DNA of 64,000 nt from Aplidium turbinatum (taxonomy: Eukaryota > Chordata > Ascidiacea > Aplousobranchia > Polyclinidae): positions 3,100,001 through 3,164,000 of the forward strand of contig OU964923.1 in the NCBI GenBank assembly GCA_918807975.1, written 5' to 3'. Positions 46,901-54,443 of the stretch are shown piece after piece. Position 1 is the stretch's first letter; the number at the start of each line of letters is the position of its first letter. The translations under genes and the position numbers were made by a program. The notes below the pieces were generated by a model that saw nothing but the letters and a program-made list of their open reading frames with translations, made no database searches and was not told where the DNA came from.

Positions 46901-47220
46901 TTAGAAGTGATCACTCCATTGTTCTCAACACAAGATATTGCTTCATTGATTGATTCTCTTGGTATGCATCCGATATAAAAGATGAAAAACCGAGCAACGT
47001 TGCTGTTGTCTTCATATGTGTTTATCCATTGATAGTTTGCAACATCTTCTTCCTCAGTCTGAGCTGTCACAACAAGACCAGGATAACCAGTCGCTAATGT
47101 GTTGGTTGGTGATGGAAGGTTTGTTTCAATGGTTGGAATCGAAATTCCACCTAAACAAAACAATAATAGTTGAAAACCATGCACCACCTTCAACGCGACA
47201 GTGTAAAAGAAATTATTCAT
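34902..47220 (-). CDS. CCP/Ig-domain type I membrane receptor, 13-exon model
   Basis: Exons (minus strand, in transcript order): 47220-46776, 46322-46131, 44050-43902, 43424-43295, 41433-41398, 40535-40413, 39850-39780, 38867-38639, 37640-37605, 37531-37485, 36130-36085, 35621-35545, 34961-34902. All introns are GT–AG, and all phases agree (1641 nt, 546 residues). Order: probable signal peptide, N-terminal domain of uncertain fold, CCP/sushi domain (about 149-212), first Ig-like domain (213-304), short linker, second Ig-like region (about 318-415), transmembrane helix (423-446) and a 100-residue tail with five spaced tyrosines (467, 494, 506, 520, 538). Such a protein would sit in the plasma membrane, bind an extracellular ligand and signal through phosphotyrosine. 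Tunicate CCP/Ig receptors of allorecognition and immunity (vCRL1, fester) are comparable in architecture. Homology to any of them is not shown. Exon 1 and the smallest exons are the least certain. Confidence 0.75.
35545..35621 (-). CDS. Receptor exon 12: tail, paired tyrosines
   Basis: A 77-nt exon encodes KHNYEEVDPQQ and TRNEETYQNVNITN. Tyrosines 506 and 520 form Y-x-x-V ... Y-x-x-V with 10 residues between, resembling a widely spaced ITAM with valines; YQNV also fits a Grb2 SH2 site (Y-x-N). Copy B has a 77-nt exon in the same phase (56814-56890), supporting the frame. Acceptor CGTTTCAG|, donor ACAAAT|GTAAGT. Confidence 0.82.
36085..36130 (-). CDS. Receptor exon 11: tail, second tyrosine
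   Basis: A 46-nt exon (PSASSAHYQTSIHAM) with acceptor TATGTCACAG| and donor CAATGG|GTAAGG. It enters in phase 0 and leaves in phase 1, exactly what exons 10 and 12 need. Carries tyrosine 494. Confidence 0.7.
36254..37162 (+). mobile_element. Penelope-like element in receptor intron 10, truncated and broken
   Basis: 58-bp inverted arms (36254-36311 and 37105-37162) bound a plus-strand region. This region encodes a GIY-YIG endonuclease segment (GLIYQVQFHDCDLIYIGQTK, then KSRIKEHQRA) and its C-terminal continuation (KRLFIEKWYLSQKAQ). A CTGACTGACGAAACGTCGG hairpin near 37054 is typical of Penelope-like ends. The reverse transcriptase is missing, and the remaining coding part has about one break. 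Confidence 0.85.
37485..37531 (-). CDS. Receptor exon 10: tail spacer
   Basis: A 47-nt exon (ENGCNDFSQPSTKSS) with acceptor TTCTTTCAG| and donor GCTCA|GTAAGT; phase 1 in and 0 out. Serine-rich; no tyrosine. Confidence 0.65.
37605..37640 (-). CDS. Receptor exon 9: tail, first tyrosine
   Basis: A 36-nt exon (NGSNNAAYAIE) between TTTTGCAG| and AGAAG|GTATGG, phase 1 on both sides. It carries tyrosine 467. Confidence 0.65.
38639..38867 (-). CDS. Receptor exon 8: end of Ig-like region and transmembrane helix
   Basis: Starts VTMSDTGTYILFL (the tyrosine-corner motif of Ig domains) and ends the ectodomain at FDVIVYDPSNGP. It then encodes a hydrophobic helix (LAIALGVIGAVLVVLSVVVG) and a basic stop-transfer segment (CYKRKTSNRHK). 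Acceptor CATTTAG|, donor CGTCAG|GTAATT, leaving in phase 1. This is the clearest evidence for a type I membrane protein. Confidence 0.88.
39780..39850 (-). CDS. Receptor exon 7: Ig-like region 2, middle part
   Basis: The 71-nt exon encodes EKVEGGNLINNGILQTFRLV, then RDN. Acceptor TATTGTCTTCAG| and donor GACAAC|GTGAGT fit phase 1 in and phase 0 out. The adjoining exon supplies the typical 'D-T-G-T-Y' turn. Confidence 0.7.
40413..40535 (-). CDS. Receptor exon 6: Ig-like region 2, first part
   Basis: Encodes FLDNPTSCSWVFGQRGSCDV and SNPPSDFLSLMKSNS. Acceptor TTATGCTACAG| and donor TTCTG|GTAAAG keep phase 1 on both sides. The same strand is open further upstream in this frame, but with stops before 40560, supporting this start. 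Confidence 0.65.
40901..41455 (-). other. 184-codon open frame around receptor exon 5, status unclear
   Basis: A 555-nt frame reads in the same phase as receptor exon 5 and continues past its donor into a cysteine-rich stretch (CQSYFYFGF, KCFYWRCFPNYASC). Such length is unusual in this AT-rich DNA. It could be chance, a read-through isoform or an old cysteine-rich exon. I do not recognise a domain with confidence. Confidence 0.35.
41398..41433 (-). CDS. Receptor exon 5: linker
   Basis: A 36-nt exon (QKIPTEKPPMP) between an AG acceptor (AATCGCAG|) and a very strong donor (CCAT|GTAAGTCAGT). It enters and leaves in phase 1, joining the two Ig-like regions with a proline-rich linker. Confidence 0.6.
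43295..43424 (-). CDS. Receptor exon 4: second half of Ig-like domain 1
   Basis: Encodes ERSFTFSFRAEDNNKQVSCQ followed by AVTPYTEIF and SPSYPINVQ. The F-strand cysteine (VSCQA) pairs with that of exon 3. Acceptor CTATTTTCAG|, donor CCAAT|GTGAGT, leaving in phase 1. Confidence 0.8.
43902..44050 (-). CDS. Receptor exon 3: first half of Ig-like domain 1
   Basis: Encodes PNPVITTINGDFTVVEGNDF and TVTCEYNDVIPIG, the B-strand cysteine region of an Ig fold. Enters in phase 1 from the CCP exon and leaves in phase 0 (CAACAG|GTAACA), as expected when one Ig domain is split by an internal intron. Confidence 0.8.
45169..45822. mobile_element. CACTA-type MITE in receptor intron 2
   Basis: Inverted arms of about 160 bp start CACTGGTCTACA and enclose about 330 bp. 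A 3-bp flank, taa at 45166-45168 and 45823-45825, fits EnSpm/CACTA integration. No coding capacity. The short duplication makes the superfamily call moderate. Confidence 0.7.
46131..46322 (-). CDS. Receptor exon 2: CCP/sushi domain
   Basis: The 192-nt exon encodes one complete CCP module. First cysteine in DCPQTLEGD, second in GTFTCSNNG, third in TTCQYNAGWSG, fourth in LQCWTG, with the expected glycine and tryptophan near the end. Symmetrical phase-1 junctions on both sides are typical of shuffled extracellular modules. Acceptor TTTGCGTAAG|, donor ACAG|GTACTG. Confidence 0.85.
46573..46730 (-). pseudogene. Duplicated, decayed part of receptor exon 1
   Basis: Minus-strand translation (GVILSNLTYLHSLITNQNFS) matches exon 1 (GVITSNLTYLQPLTTNLNLS), and nucleotide similarity runs for about 160 bp. 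It has an in-frame stop, and the donor at its end is gone. It is therefore a partial tandem exon copy left inside intron 1. Confidence 0.75.
46776..47220 (-). CDS. Receptor exon 1: signal peptide and N-terminal domain
   Basis: Starts at an ATG followed by a hydrophobic stretch (HGFQLLLFCLG) that fits a signal peptide. It continues through NYQWINTYEDNSN and SNLTYLQPLTTNLNLSIRSG and ends at CAAG|GTAATT in phase 1. A possible acceptor (TTTTGTTTAG|) at about 47150 is also in phase 1, so a separate upstream signal-peptide exon is an alternative start. The domain has Ig-like spacing but no canonical tryptophan–cysteine pattern. Confidence 0.6.
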
Positions 47221-47661
47221 TATTATCGTAATCAGGTTTATGTAAAGTTGCTATATACTTATGTATTATGTGATACCAAGATTATGTAAACGGTGAAGCA
47301 AAAGCACAATCTAATCTAATGCATGCGTTCGCTTTCAAATATATCCTGTGACTTATCAGTTGCTAGAACAAACTTAAGCATGTTTTGATAGTTGTCGAAA
47401 CGACGTATTTTCAACAGCAGTAAACGAGCTAGACTCAGATACACAGAAAGACTTTTATTCTTGATATTATTAATTCCATTAGTTTGGCTAAAATTAAAAT
47501 TAATTATGCGATGCTTTCATAAATAATTTTTCATAAACGTTTTCACAATGCATGTTACACCCATTTAAAAAAGATGGTGAAAAGGGTTTTTTCAAAAACA
47601 GTTCAGTTAAACGATGAGTTGCACGAAGCAAATTATTACTTCATCTTGGTGTTGTAAATAT

Positions 47662-47923
47662 GTAGTATACCTAAAGTGATTGCACGGCATGCAACGTGAT
47701 TTTGCCTGTATAGCTGCTAGCCGATTGTTGCATTGTTGCAACAAACTGTACGTGCTGAGCAGTAGCTTAGTAGTCAACCTAACGTCAGGTTGTCTGTTTT
47801 GTTAGTATACGTATCTTTGTTAAATGCATGTTTTTGTTTTCTAGGCACTTTCGTTATAAGTTAGTTTAAGCTGTTAATAAAGCAAATACAATGTACAGAA
47901 TAGTTTTATTTCAAAATATCACT
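47662..47923 (+). mobile_element. 262-bp insertion specific to copy B
   Basis: Copy C reads 'ttataaatatcactgag' where copy B has 'tgtaaatat', 262 bp, then 'aaatatcactgag'. The flank aaatat is thus duplicated. The insert has 'gtatac' words, a late AATAAA and no coding capacity. Class unknown. Confidence 0.6.
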
Positions 47924-48502
47924 GAGTAACTTTTTTATATTCAAACATTAGATAATAAGGTATAATTATTGTAATAACATTAATTGCTTTAGAATGCTTA
48001 AAGAGTTACTTTATTGAGGAAGCTCACCTTTTATGCTTGATGTTAAAAGCAAACCACATAATAATAGCCACATTATCAATTAATGGAGCAACTTCAATTA
48101 TTTCCTAAAAATTTGTTTGAAATCTTTTTAAAACAGTTGTTACGCATGTAACTTAATGAATACTGTTCAGAGCCATTTGTATCAGTATTGCCCCTTTCTT
48201 ACATTTACAAGATATTTTGAGCTACGATTTGAATAGCACGAGCCAATGTTAGTGAGGTTTGTATCGTCCCTTGAATGATTCAATTTTGAATCGAACCAAG
48301 ATCAATCAGCACTTGAACAAAAAGCGCTACGGCTGGCGGCCTTGTTTTAAAAATAGTACTGTCTAAGTTTATACGAGTTTCGATCATAATTTCCTTTGTC
48401 ATTATTGAATTGTTTTTGATCAGTGTGCTAGGTGAACGCTTTCCTGGTTTTGAGCTAGCACTGGACGTTGACGATTTTGAAAAACCCTTTTTAACATCTT
48501 AT

Positions 48503-48752
48503 TGAACAAAGACGGTTATTTTTCTTAAATGTATTAACAAAAGAAAAATGATCGAATCGCAATTTCTGCAACAAAATACACAACGTAAGATTGTTAAACT
48601 CAACACTAGAACTAGAACAAAAGAAGCTGTTGTTCGCTAGCCTGCCAGAATGAAATGATACGAATAAAACAGAGTACTGCCTCGCGGAGTACACGTGACA
48701 AAAGGAGTGCAAAAGTAATCAAGGAAGCATGCTAACTGCAGGCATTTGTGCA
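48503..48752 (-). repeat. 3' LTR of Gypsy element (copy B)
   Basis: 250 bp, indistinguishable from 53631-53880. Plus-strand ends TGAACAAAG ... TTTGTGCA. Confidence 0.95.
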
Positions 48753-48784
48753 TCCCCCCCAGCTCGTAAGGCGAAACTGTAGAC

Positions 48785-51700
48785 TTACGAGCTCGAACCC
48801 TTGATTACCCATTGACCAGAGGATGCGTCTAAATCCAATGCCGGCCGTCGGGACCGCGTAGAACGGCGCAAAACAGGCGATTTTTCAATATGAGGGACTC
48901 CACTTGTGGGTTCGGTTGGTTCCACTGAATCGAAAGGAAGCGGCTGCTTTGGAGGTTCAGGTGAGTGCTGTGGCTCACAAAGCTTCGGGCTTGAGGCTGG
49001 TGTGGGGCAGGAGAGTGCAGGCGGACTGTGATCTGCATCGAGAGGCAACATCGGCGATTCTCCAATTTCTTGGCTAGGGCCTATCTCGAGATGCGGAGGG
49101 TGGGGAGGGCAGTAGTCCGTTTCAGGAGGCTGGGCAAAAGAAGATGATGGGAGGCTCTGTGGGTGGGCATTGATGTTTGGTTGAGGAGGGATGGGATCGG
49201 CACATGCTTTAGTATGTGGAATTACTCGCAAGAAACGTCGATTCCGTTTTGTGATTCTGCCCGACCCGTCAACTTTCACTACATATTTGTCATGCGGCAA
49301 CGTTTCGACAACCATTCCCACTTTGTCCCATTTTCGAGGATAGTTACCGTTTTGGTTTTGGATAAATACGCGGTTTCCACATTGTAAAGTACGTAAAGGA
49401 CGAATATGCTGAGACAGCGCCTTATCGGTTCGACCAGCTCGCAGGCGAAGGGCGTCTTCCTTTGCCTTCCATGTATCCCGCCATGTACGACGAATGTGAC
49501 GATTGGAGAACTTGACTAGGCGGTTTACAAAACCGAATGCGTCGCGCAGAGGGTGACCGAACACGATCTCTGCTGGAGAGATATCACAGTCAGGATCAGG
49601 TGTGTTACGCAACTGTAACAGTGCACGTAAGAAGGAATCGTTGTTCAGGTCTCCGTTTGGGCTTACATTGGTCATGAGCAAGCGTTTGACAGTTTTGACA
49701 GCCACCTCAGCTCGGCCATTAGATTGAGGGAAGTAAGATGACGATATGCGGTGCTGCACACCCCAATTTTTAAGAAAGAGTTCAGTAACGGCAGCAGTAA
49801 ATTCGGGACCCCCATCGGTAGATATTTCCTCAGGAACACCAAACGTGGCAAAGTACGAGCGCAAAAGTTGAGTCAAAGCAGCTGCTCCTGCGGCACTCGA
49901 TCCTGATGGCGTGGCAAATACATCCGACCACCCCGAGAATCTGTCCCCAATGACCAAAAAGTGACGGCCCCCATAGTCAAAATAATCTGCAAAAATTTTC
50001 TCAAATGGTGTAGCTGGGGGATCACATGGCGTCGGGGGAGGAGCTGCTTGAGATGGAGCATTACGATTACATGATGTACACGAATCACGAATAGCATGGA
50101 TATCATTAGTCATACCGGGCCAAATTACTATAGCACGTGCCCGGCGTTCCATGGCAGACACACCTTGATGACCAGCATGCAACGTTGAGAGTACTCTAGG
50201 CCTAAGCGATGGTGGTACAACAATACGATCATGATATAGAATAACGTCGTCTTCAACAAAGAACCCGTCACGATAGGGGAGATATGGGCGAATGTCGCCG
50301 GTGTTGGGAAAGGTGAATCCCGTTTCAATAGCTACCATTAACTTGCTAAGGTTTGGATCGGCGGCTGTTTCCCGAACGATTTCAGACCATTGCAAGCAAA
50401 AGGTATGGGCGTCATCTGCCTGTATGGTAGTAACCAGCGCCATTTCTGCTACATTATTTTCTGCACACGACGCTACAGCAATGAGATCGCATGATACTGG
50501 ATGACGTGAGGCAGCATCGGCTGCGCAGTTGGTTGTGCCGGGTAAGTGTGCGATATCAAAGCGCCACATTAGTGTGCGCTGTTTTAAACGAAACAGGCGA
50601 GTGTTAGTGATTTCGTCCAACGTACGGTCTCCGAATATTTTTACCAGTGGCTTATGATCCGTTACAATAACCAAATTATCACAGCCTTGCGTAAAATACT
50701 TTGTCTGTTCTAGGCCCCACACAACTGCTAGGGCTTCGCCTTCTATGGGGGCATAACGTCGTTCGGCCGATGAGAGGAATCGGGATCCTGCAAGAGTCAC
50801 TTTCCAACCTGATGAGCAGCAGTCCGGTATAGTGGAAGCACACACGCAATGTTTTTGGAGAAGGAAATATCCGATGCCTTTATTAGACCAGTCAGGGCGC
50901 AAACATGTTCGACGGCAGGGGTCAAAGATTTCTACCCCATGGCGAATAGCGTCAACAATTGCTGATTTGGAGGCGGCAAATGTGGAATCCAGCTCCTGAG
51001 ACCATTCGAACTTATGCTTTGGGCTAAGGAACGGCTTGAACGGTGCCATTAGGTCACGCAGTTGAGCATAGTTTCCTACTTGGTTGATTAATCCGAACCA
51101 GCTGCGTATGTCTGTGATATTATTCGGGACTGGAAATTCTTGGATGGCGAGCAAGTATTTAGGGAGGGGCTCGACCATTGCTTCTGAGATACGGAATCCA
51201 GCAAAATCTACGGTGCGTTGGGCAAATTGAAACTTGTCAGGGTTAAGGACAATGCCCGCCCGTCCCACTAAGGTGAGGAATTCTATGGTTCGCCACCAAT
51301 GTTCTTCCAGTTCGCTATCATAGAACACTGTGTCGTCGACACAGCGTTCTTTGCGCACAAAATCAGTTAATATGGTATTGAAACGGCGATTGTAGCCATC
51401 CCCAGAGGATAGGAATCCTTGCGGTGCCCTAGTGTAGCGCCATCTTCCAAAGGGAGTGATGAAAGTTGTGAGGTGCCGATCAGAAGGACGCAGTGGAACA
51501 CTGTGATAGCCGTTCCATGCGTCAGTCACCGATTTCCAAGTGTTTCTGGGGACACGACGGGATAGCTGGAATGGAGCTTCAGAGGCGAAGGTTTCTCTCT
51601 GGCAGAATTTGTTTAAGGGAGAAAGGTCGACAGTACGGCGTGGTGAGCCATCATTTTTGCGTGTGATAACCATACGATGACACCATGTGGTGGGTTCGCC

Positions 51701-53584
51701 GTGGGGGACTTTTTCAAGGATTCCCAGAGCCTCGTCGCGGAGGAGATCAGCGTGTACTTTTTCTTGCCAATGCAAGGGGATAGACGCTGGTGTATGAACG
51801 GCCACTGGCTTCGCGTTGGGGTCAACATGTATTTCTATGGGAGGACCAGCCATACAATGTAGCGCACGGTGCGGGCAAGTGTTGAAAGTGGATGCGGCGT
51901 ACCTCTGGAGTAGCCAGTTTGCCATCTTGTCATTGTTTTCAGGTGTGCACGGGAACGGAAGCTTGGTTGGGGGAGCTGGAACTGCACCACGTTGAGGGCA
52001 AGTGCACGACTCCAGTTGCTTGCTGGGTAATGTGCAGCCACCGTTAACAAGTCTGACAACGTTGATTTCTGGTTCGATAAGATTGTGCGCCATTTCTTGC
52101 TTGATCTGATGTTCCCCTAGAGTTGGGAACTTCGGGGATAGGGCACCTAAATGCAATAGTGTGTCATGAGATAAGTATAACTTGTCAACGTCTTGACTGA
52201 TGTAAATCATGCTCCGACATTCAACATTGCAGCCGTGCGCTGTACCCCGAATGATGGCACGAAATGCTCCTGTAATGGAAATAGTAGAGCGATTGGCAGC
52301 TATTAGGTTTGGTGCGGGTACAAGGGTCTCTTGTCCAAAGCCGGATTGCACAAAGTTCTTCAGTGACCATACATTTATTTGGGCACCAGTATCTGCGATT
52401 GCTGTTACTTGTGCTATCACGCTAGTGTAACTGCCATGATGACATGAGTCATCCATAGATATGTCTACCCGAACTGTGGGATGTTCTCGCATGCGGGATG
52501 GTGTCCAATGCCCTTTTTGGAATGTGTGGTGAGGACCACGAATTGTTGAGCACATTGGGTCTCGGGTTACGATGTCAGTTTGTTTTGAGGCAAATGTGCC
52601 TATTTGAGGTACAGTAGGTGCTGCACAGAGTGCTCCGACTGATGCATCTTTAGGAGGAGCACCCCATTTGTTTTTATGACGAGATGACCGAAAGCATTCG
52701 AGACAAAGGGAATAAGGCGTAGTGTTCCAACCTCTGCGGCCTTCTCTGTAACGATTGAATAATCTATTGCATTTAGGGCAGTGAGTTTGTTTTGACCAAT
52801 TGGGAGAGGAGGGTGCTGCCTGGATGTGTCCACGGTCTCTTGGAATAGGGCTTTGGCTTTTCTTGCGCTTAAAAGTCGACACTGCCGAAACGTCATGAGA
52901 TGGTACTGCATTGCGAGCCATTTCTTTATTCTCGACAAGGGCGATGATATCGTTAATGGGAATCGACAATACTTTGTCCATTCCCATCATGTCGCGACGA
53001 ATCTCATCGTCAGAAATTCCACTGAGTAGTGTGTCTCGGATCATGTGATCTGTATAACTGATTTTCAGGCCGCAAGAACATTTAGTAGTGAATGCACATA
53101 TATCCGCTTTTCCTCGAGCACGAGCTGCAAAAGCGCGAAATTTTTCATCGCGCATTTGGTGCATAGCCATAAACTCTGTCCGTAACACCCCTGTGGCGAC
53201 AGGTATAACGGCCAGTTGTCGCATTGCAAGCAAAAGTTCATCTACAGGTTTACTCACTGTTTCAGCGTCAGCTTGGAGAAGGCTGTCCCCTAGGGCTTGG
53301 CCGGTACATTGGAATAACTGGGCTGAAGCTGCTTCATCAGAAATTCTGCAACCTTCTTTGAAAGCCTTCCATCTTCTGGTGAACACGTTCCATTCTTCCG
53401 GAGAAACTCCAATGTCTACAGTAGGTCGAATAAGCTTCGGACCAAGGTTTACGGGCGCTGGAACGTTGCGCGTCGTATCAGCATGACTGTACGTGTGACT
53501 TTGCAGCACCACACAAGCAACCGCTTCGGGCACGTCGGCTGTTTCAAAATTACAGTTGGGAAAGGCGCATGTTATCACCACCAT
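48785..53584 (-). CDS. Gypsy gag–pol polyprotein
   Basis: A single frame of 1599 codons. The N-terminus has a C2H2-like finger (CAFPNCNFETAD ... HTYSH), then a gag region (EEWNVFTRRWKAFKEGCRIS), a cysteine pair region (HCPKCNRLFNRY ... CLECF), a protease-like site (IADTGAQINVW), a reverse transcriptase (TTFITPFGRWRYTRAPQGF; active-site box CVDDT), an RNase H-like region, an integrase zinc-binding segment (HAGHQG ... CTSCNRN) and an integrase core (DRFSGWSDVF ... STDGGPEF). The tail is proline-rich, without an obvious chromodomain. It encodes the element's own retrotransposition machinery and looks whole. Confidence 0.95.
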   Translation of the reverse strand: MVVITCAFPNCNFETADVPEAVACVVLQSHTYSHADTTRNVPAPVNLGPKLIRPTVDIGVSPEEWNVFTRRWKAFKEGCRISDEAASAQLFQCTGQALGDSLLQADAETVSKPVDELLLAMRQLAVIPVATGVLRTEFMAMHQMRDEKFRAFAARARGKADICAFTTKCSCGLKISYTDHMIRDTLLSGISDDEIRRDMMGMDKVLSIPINDIIALVENKEMARNAVPSHDVSAVSTFKRKKSQSPIPRDRGHIQAAPSSPNWSKQTHCPKCNRLFNRYREGRRGWNTTPYSLCLECFRSSRHKNKWGAPPKDASVGALCAAPTVPQIGTFASKQTDIVTRDPMCSTIRGPHHTFQKGHWTPSRMREHPTVRVDISMDDSCHHGSYTSVIAQVTAIADTGAQINVWSLKNFVQSGFGQETLVPAPNLIAANRSTISITGAFRAIIRGTAHGCNVECRSMIYISQDVDKLYLSHDTLLHLGALSPKFPTLGEHQIKQEMAHNLIEPEINVVRLVNGGCTLPSKQLESCTCPQRGAVPAPPTKLPFPCTPENNDKMANWLLQRYAASTFNTCPHRALHCMAGPPIEIHVDPNAKPVAVHTPASIPLHWQEKVHADLLRDEALGILEKVPHGEPTTWCHRMVITRKNDGSPRRTVDLSPLNKFCQRETFASEAPFQLSRRVPRNTWKSVTDAWNGYHSVPLRPSDRHLTTFITPFGRWRYTRAPQGFLSSGDGYNRRFNTILTDFVRKERCVDDTVFYDSELEEHWWRTIEFLTLVGRAGIVLNPDKFQFAQRTVDFAGFRISEAMVEPLPKYLLAIQEFPVPNNITDIRSWFGLINQVGNYAQLRDLMAPFKPFLSPKHKFEWSQELDSTFAASKSAIVDAIRHGVEIFDPCRRTCLRPDWSNKGIGYFLLQKHCVCASTIPDCCSSGWKVTLAGSRFLSSAERRYAPIEGEALAVVWGLEQTKYFTQGCDNLVIVTDHKPLVKIFGDRTLDEITNTRLFRLKQRTLMWRFDIAHLPGTTNCAADAASRHPVSCDLIAVASCAENNVAEMALVTTIQADDAHTFCLQWSEIVRETAADPNLSKLMVAIETGFTFPNTGDIRPYLPYRDGFFVEDDVILYHDRIVVPPSLRPRVLSTLHAGHQGVSAMERRARAIVIWPGMTNDIHAIRDSCTSCNRNAPSQAAPPPTPCDPPATPFEKIFADYFDYGGRHFLVIGDRFSGWSDVFATPSGSSAAGAAALTQLLRSYFATFGVPEEISTDGGPEFTAAVTELFLKNWGVQHRISSSYFPQSNGRAEVAVKTVKRLLMTNVSPNGDLNNDSFLRALLQLRNTPDPDCDISPAEIVFGHPLRDAFGFVNRLVKFSNRHIRRTWRDTWKAKEDALRLRAGRTDKALSQHIRPLRTLQCGNRVFIQNQNGNYPRKWDKVGMVVETLPHDKYVVKVDGSGRITKRNRRFLRVIPHTKACADPIPPQPNINAHPQSLPSSSFAQPPETDYCPPHPPHLEIGPSQEIGESPMLPLDADHSPPALSCPTPASSPKLCEPQHSPEPPKQPLPFDSVEPTEPTSGVPHIEKSPVLRRSTRSRRPALDLDASSGQWVIKGSSS

Positions 53585-53615
53585 TCCACAAATTTCTTTA
53601 GATTAACCTTATCCT

Positions 53616-53630
53616 ATTGCGATTCGATCA
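53616..53630 (-). promoter_or_regulatory. Self-complementary primer site of Gypsy element
   Basis: On the minus strand, TGATCGAATCGCAAT follows the 5' LTR directly and does not start with TGG. Its exact 15-base complement lies within the LTR at about 53677-53692, with a TATA-like TGTATTTT roughly 20 bp further upstream. This arrangement is characteristic of self-primed Tf1/sushi-type elements. Confidence 0.7.
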
Positions 53631-53880
53631 TGAACAAAGACGGTTATTTTTCTTAAATGTATTAACAAAAGAAAAATGATCGAATCGCAATTTCTGCAAC
53701 AAAATACACAACGTAAGATTGTTAAACTCAACACTAGAACTAGAACAAAAGAAGCTGTTGTTCGCTAGCCTGCCAGAATGAAATGATACGAATAAAACAG
53801 AGTACTGCCTCGCGGAGTACACGTGACAAAAGGAGTGCAAAAGTAATCAAGGAAGCATGCTAACTGCAGGCATTTGTGCA
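53631..53880 (-). repeat. 5' LTR of Gypsy element (copy B)
   Basis: 250 bp, identical by eye to 48503-48752; followed on the plus strand by the target duplication cttat. Confidence 0.95.
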
Positions 53881-54443
53881 CTTATTGTACCATTGTAAGC
53901 GCTGCTTTGCTACTTATTCTAGTAGATTGAGGTTTGCTTTTACTAGCATGATCCTTGTTTATTTTATAAGTGTAGGAGATACAAACAAACAATTGTATCT
54001 GCACTGATAAAATACTTATTCTAAGTTTGTGACATCTTATTCTGCCATTGTAAGCAATGCTTGGCCACTCCTTATAAGTTTTCTCTAACCATAAAAACAC
54101 TTGTGCATTAAAACAAACTTCAAAGAACGTTTCAACGCATACTTGCTGTCTACTGGCACTATAATCTTAGGGAAACAACTACACTGAGCATTTTCTTTGG
54201 CAGGGTATTAACGCAAAACCCCCCACATGCTATGATGCATTCATATGCCATCGCTATGATGATTCACGACTTTAATCATAAGATCTCATCAACCTAGTTA
54301 GCATTTTATAAAACGCTTTTAATATTACCTATAACAGTCAATGATAATAAACACTTTATTTTAAACCAATCAATATATTTCAATCAACTGAAAGTGGTCA
54401 ATAAATGTGAGTAAAAGACCAATGTGATACTAAACTTAACGTA

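Larger units (their letters stand above)
48503..53880 (-). mobile_element. Ty3/Gypsy LTR retrotransposon, looks whole, self-primed type
   Basis: A 5378-bp element on the minus strand has 250-bp LTRs that read identical (48503-48752 and 53631-53880). A 5-bp duplication, cttat, lies at 48498-48502 and 53881-53885; copies A and C show the empty site. One long gag–pol frame lies at 48785-53584, and a G-run purine tract (CTGGGGGGGA) precedes the 3' LTR. The 15 bases after the 5' LTR are complementary to a site inside the LTR rather than resembling a tRNA end, as in Tf1/sushi-type self-priming. Identical LTRs imply a very recent insertion. Confidence 0.95.

Noticed and set aside
49163-53486. Plus-strand frames opposite the Gypsy polyprotein at 48785-53584
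   Set aside because: Antisense shadows of the retrotransposon frame.
48503-53840. Two identical 70-73-residue minus-strand frames as a duplicated small gene
   Set aside because: They are the same frame within the two LTR copies and have no coding meaning.
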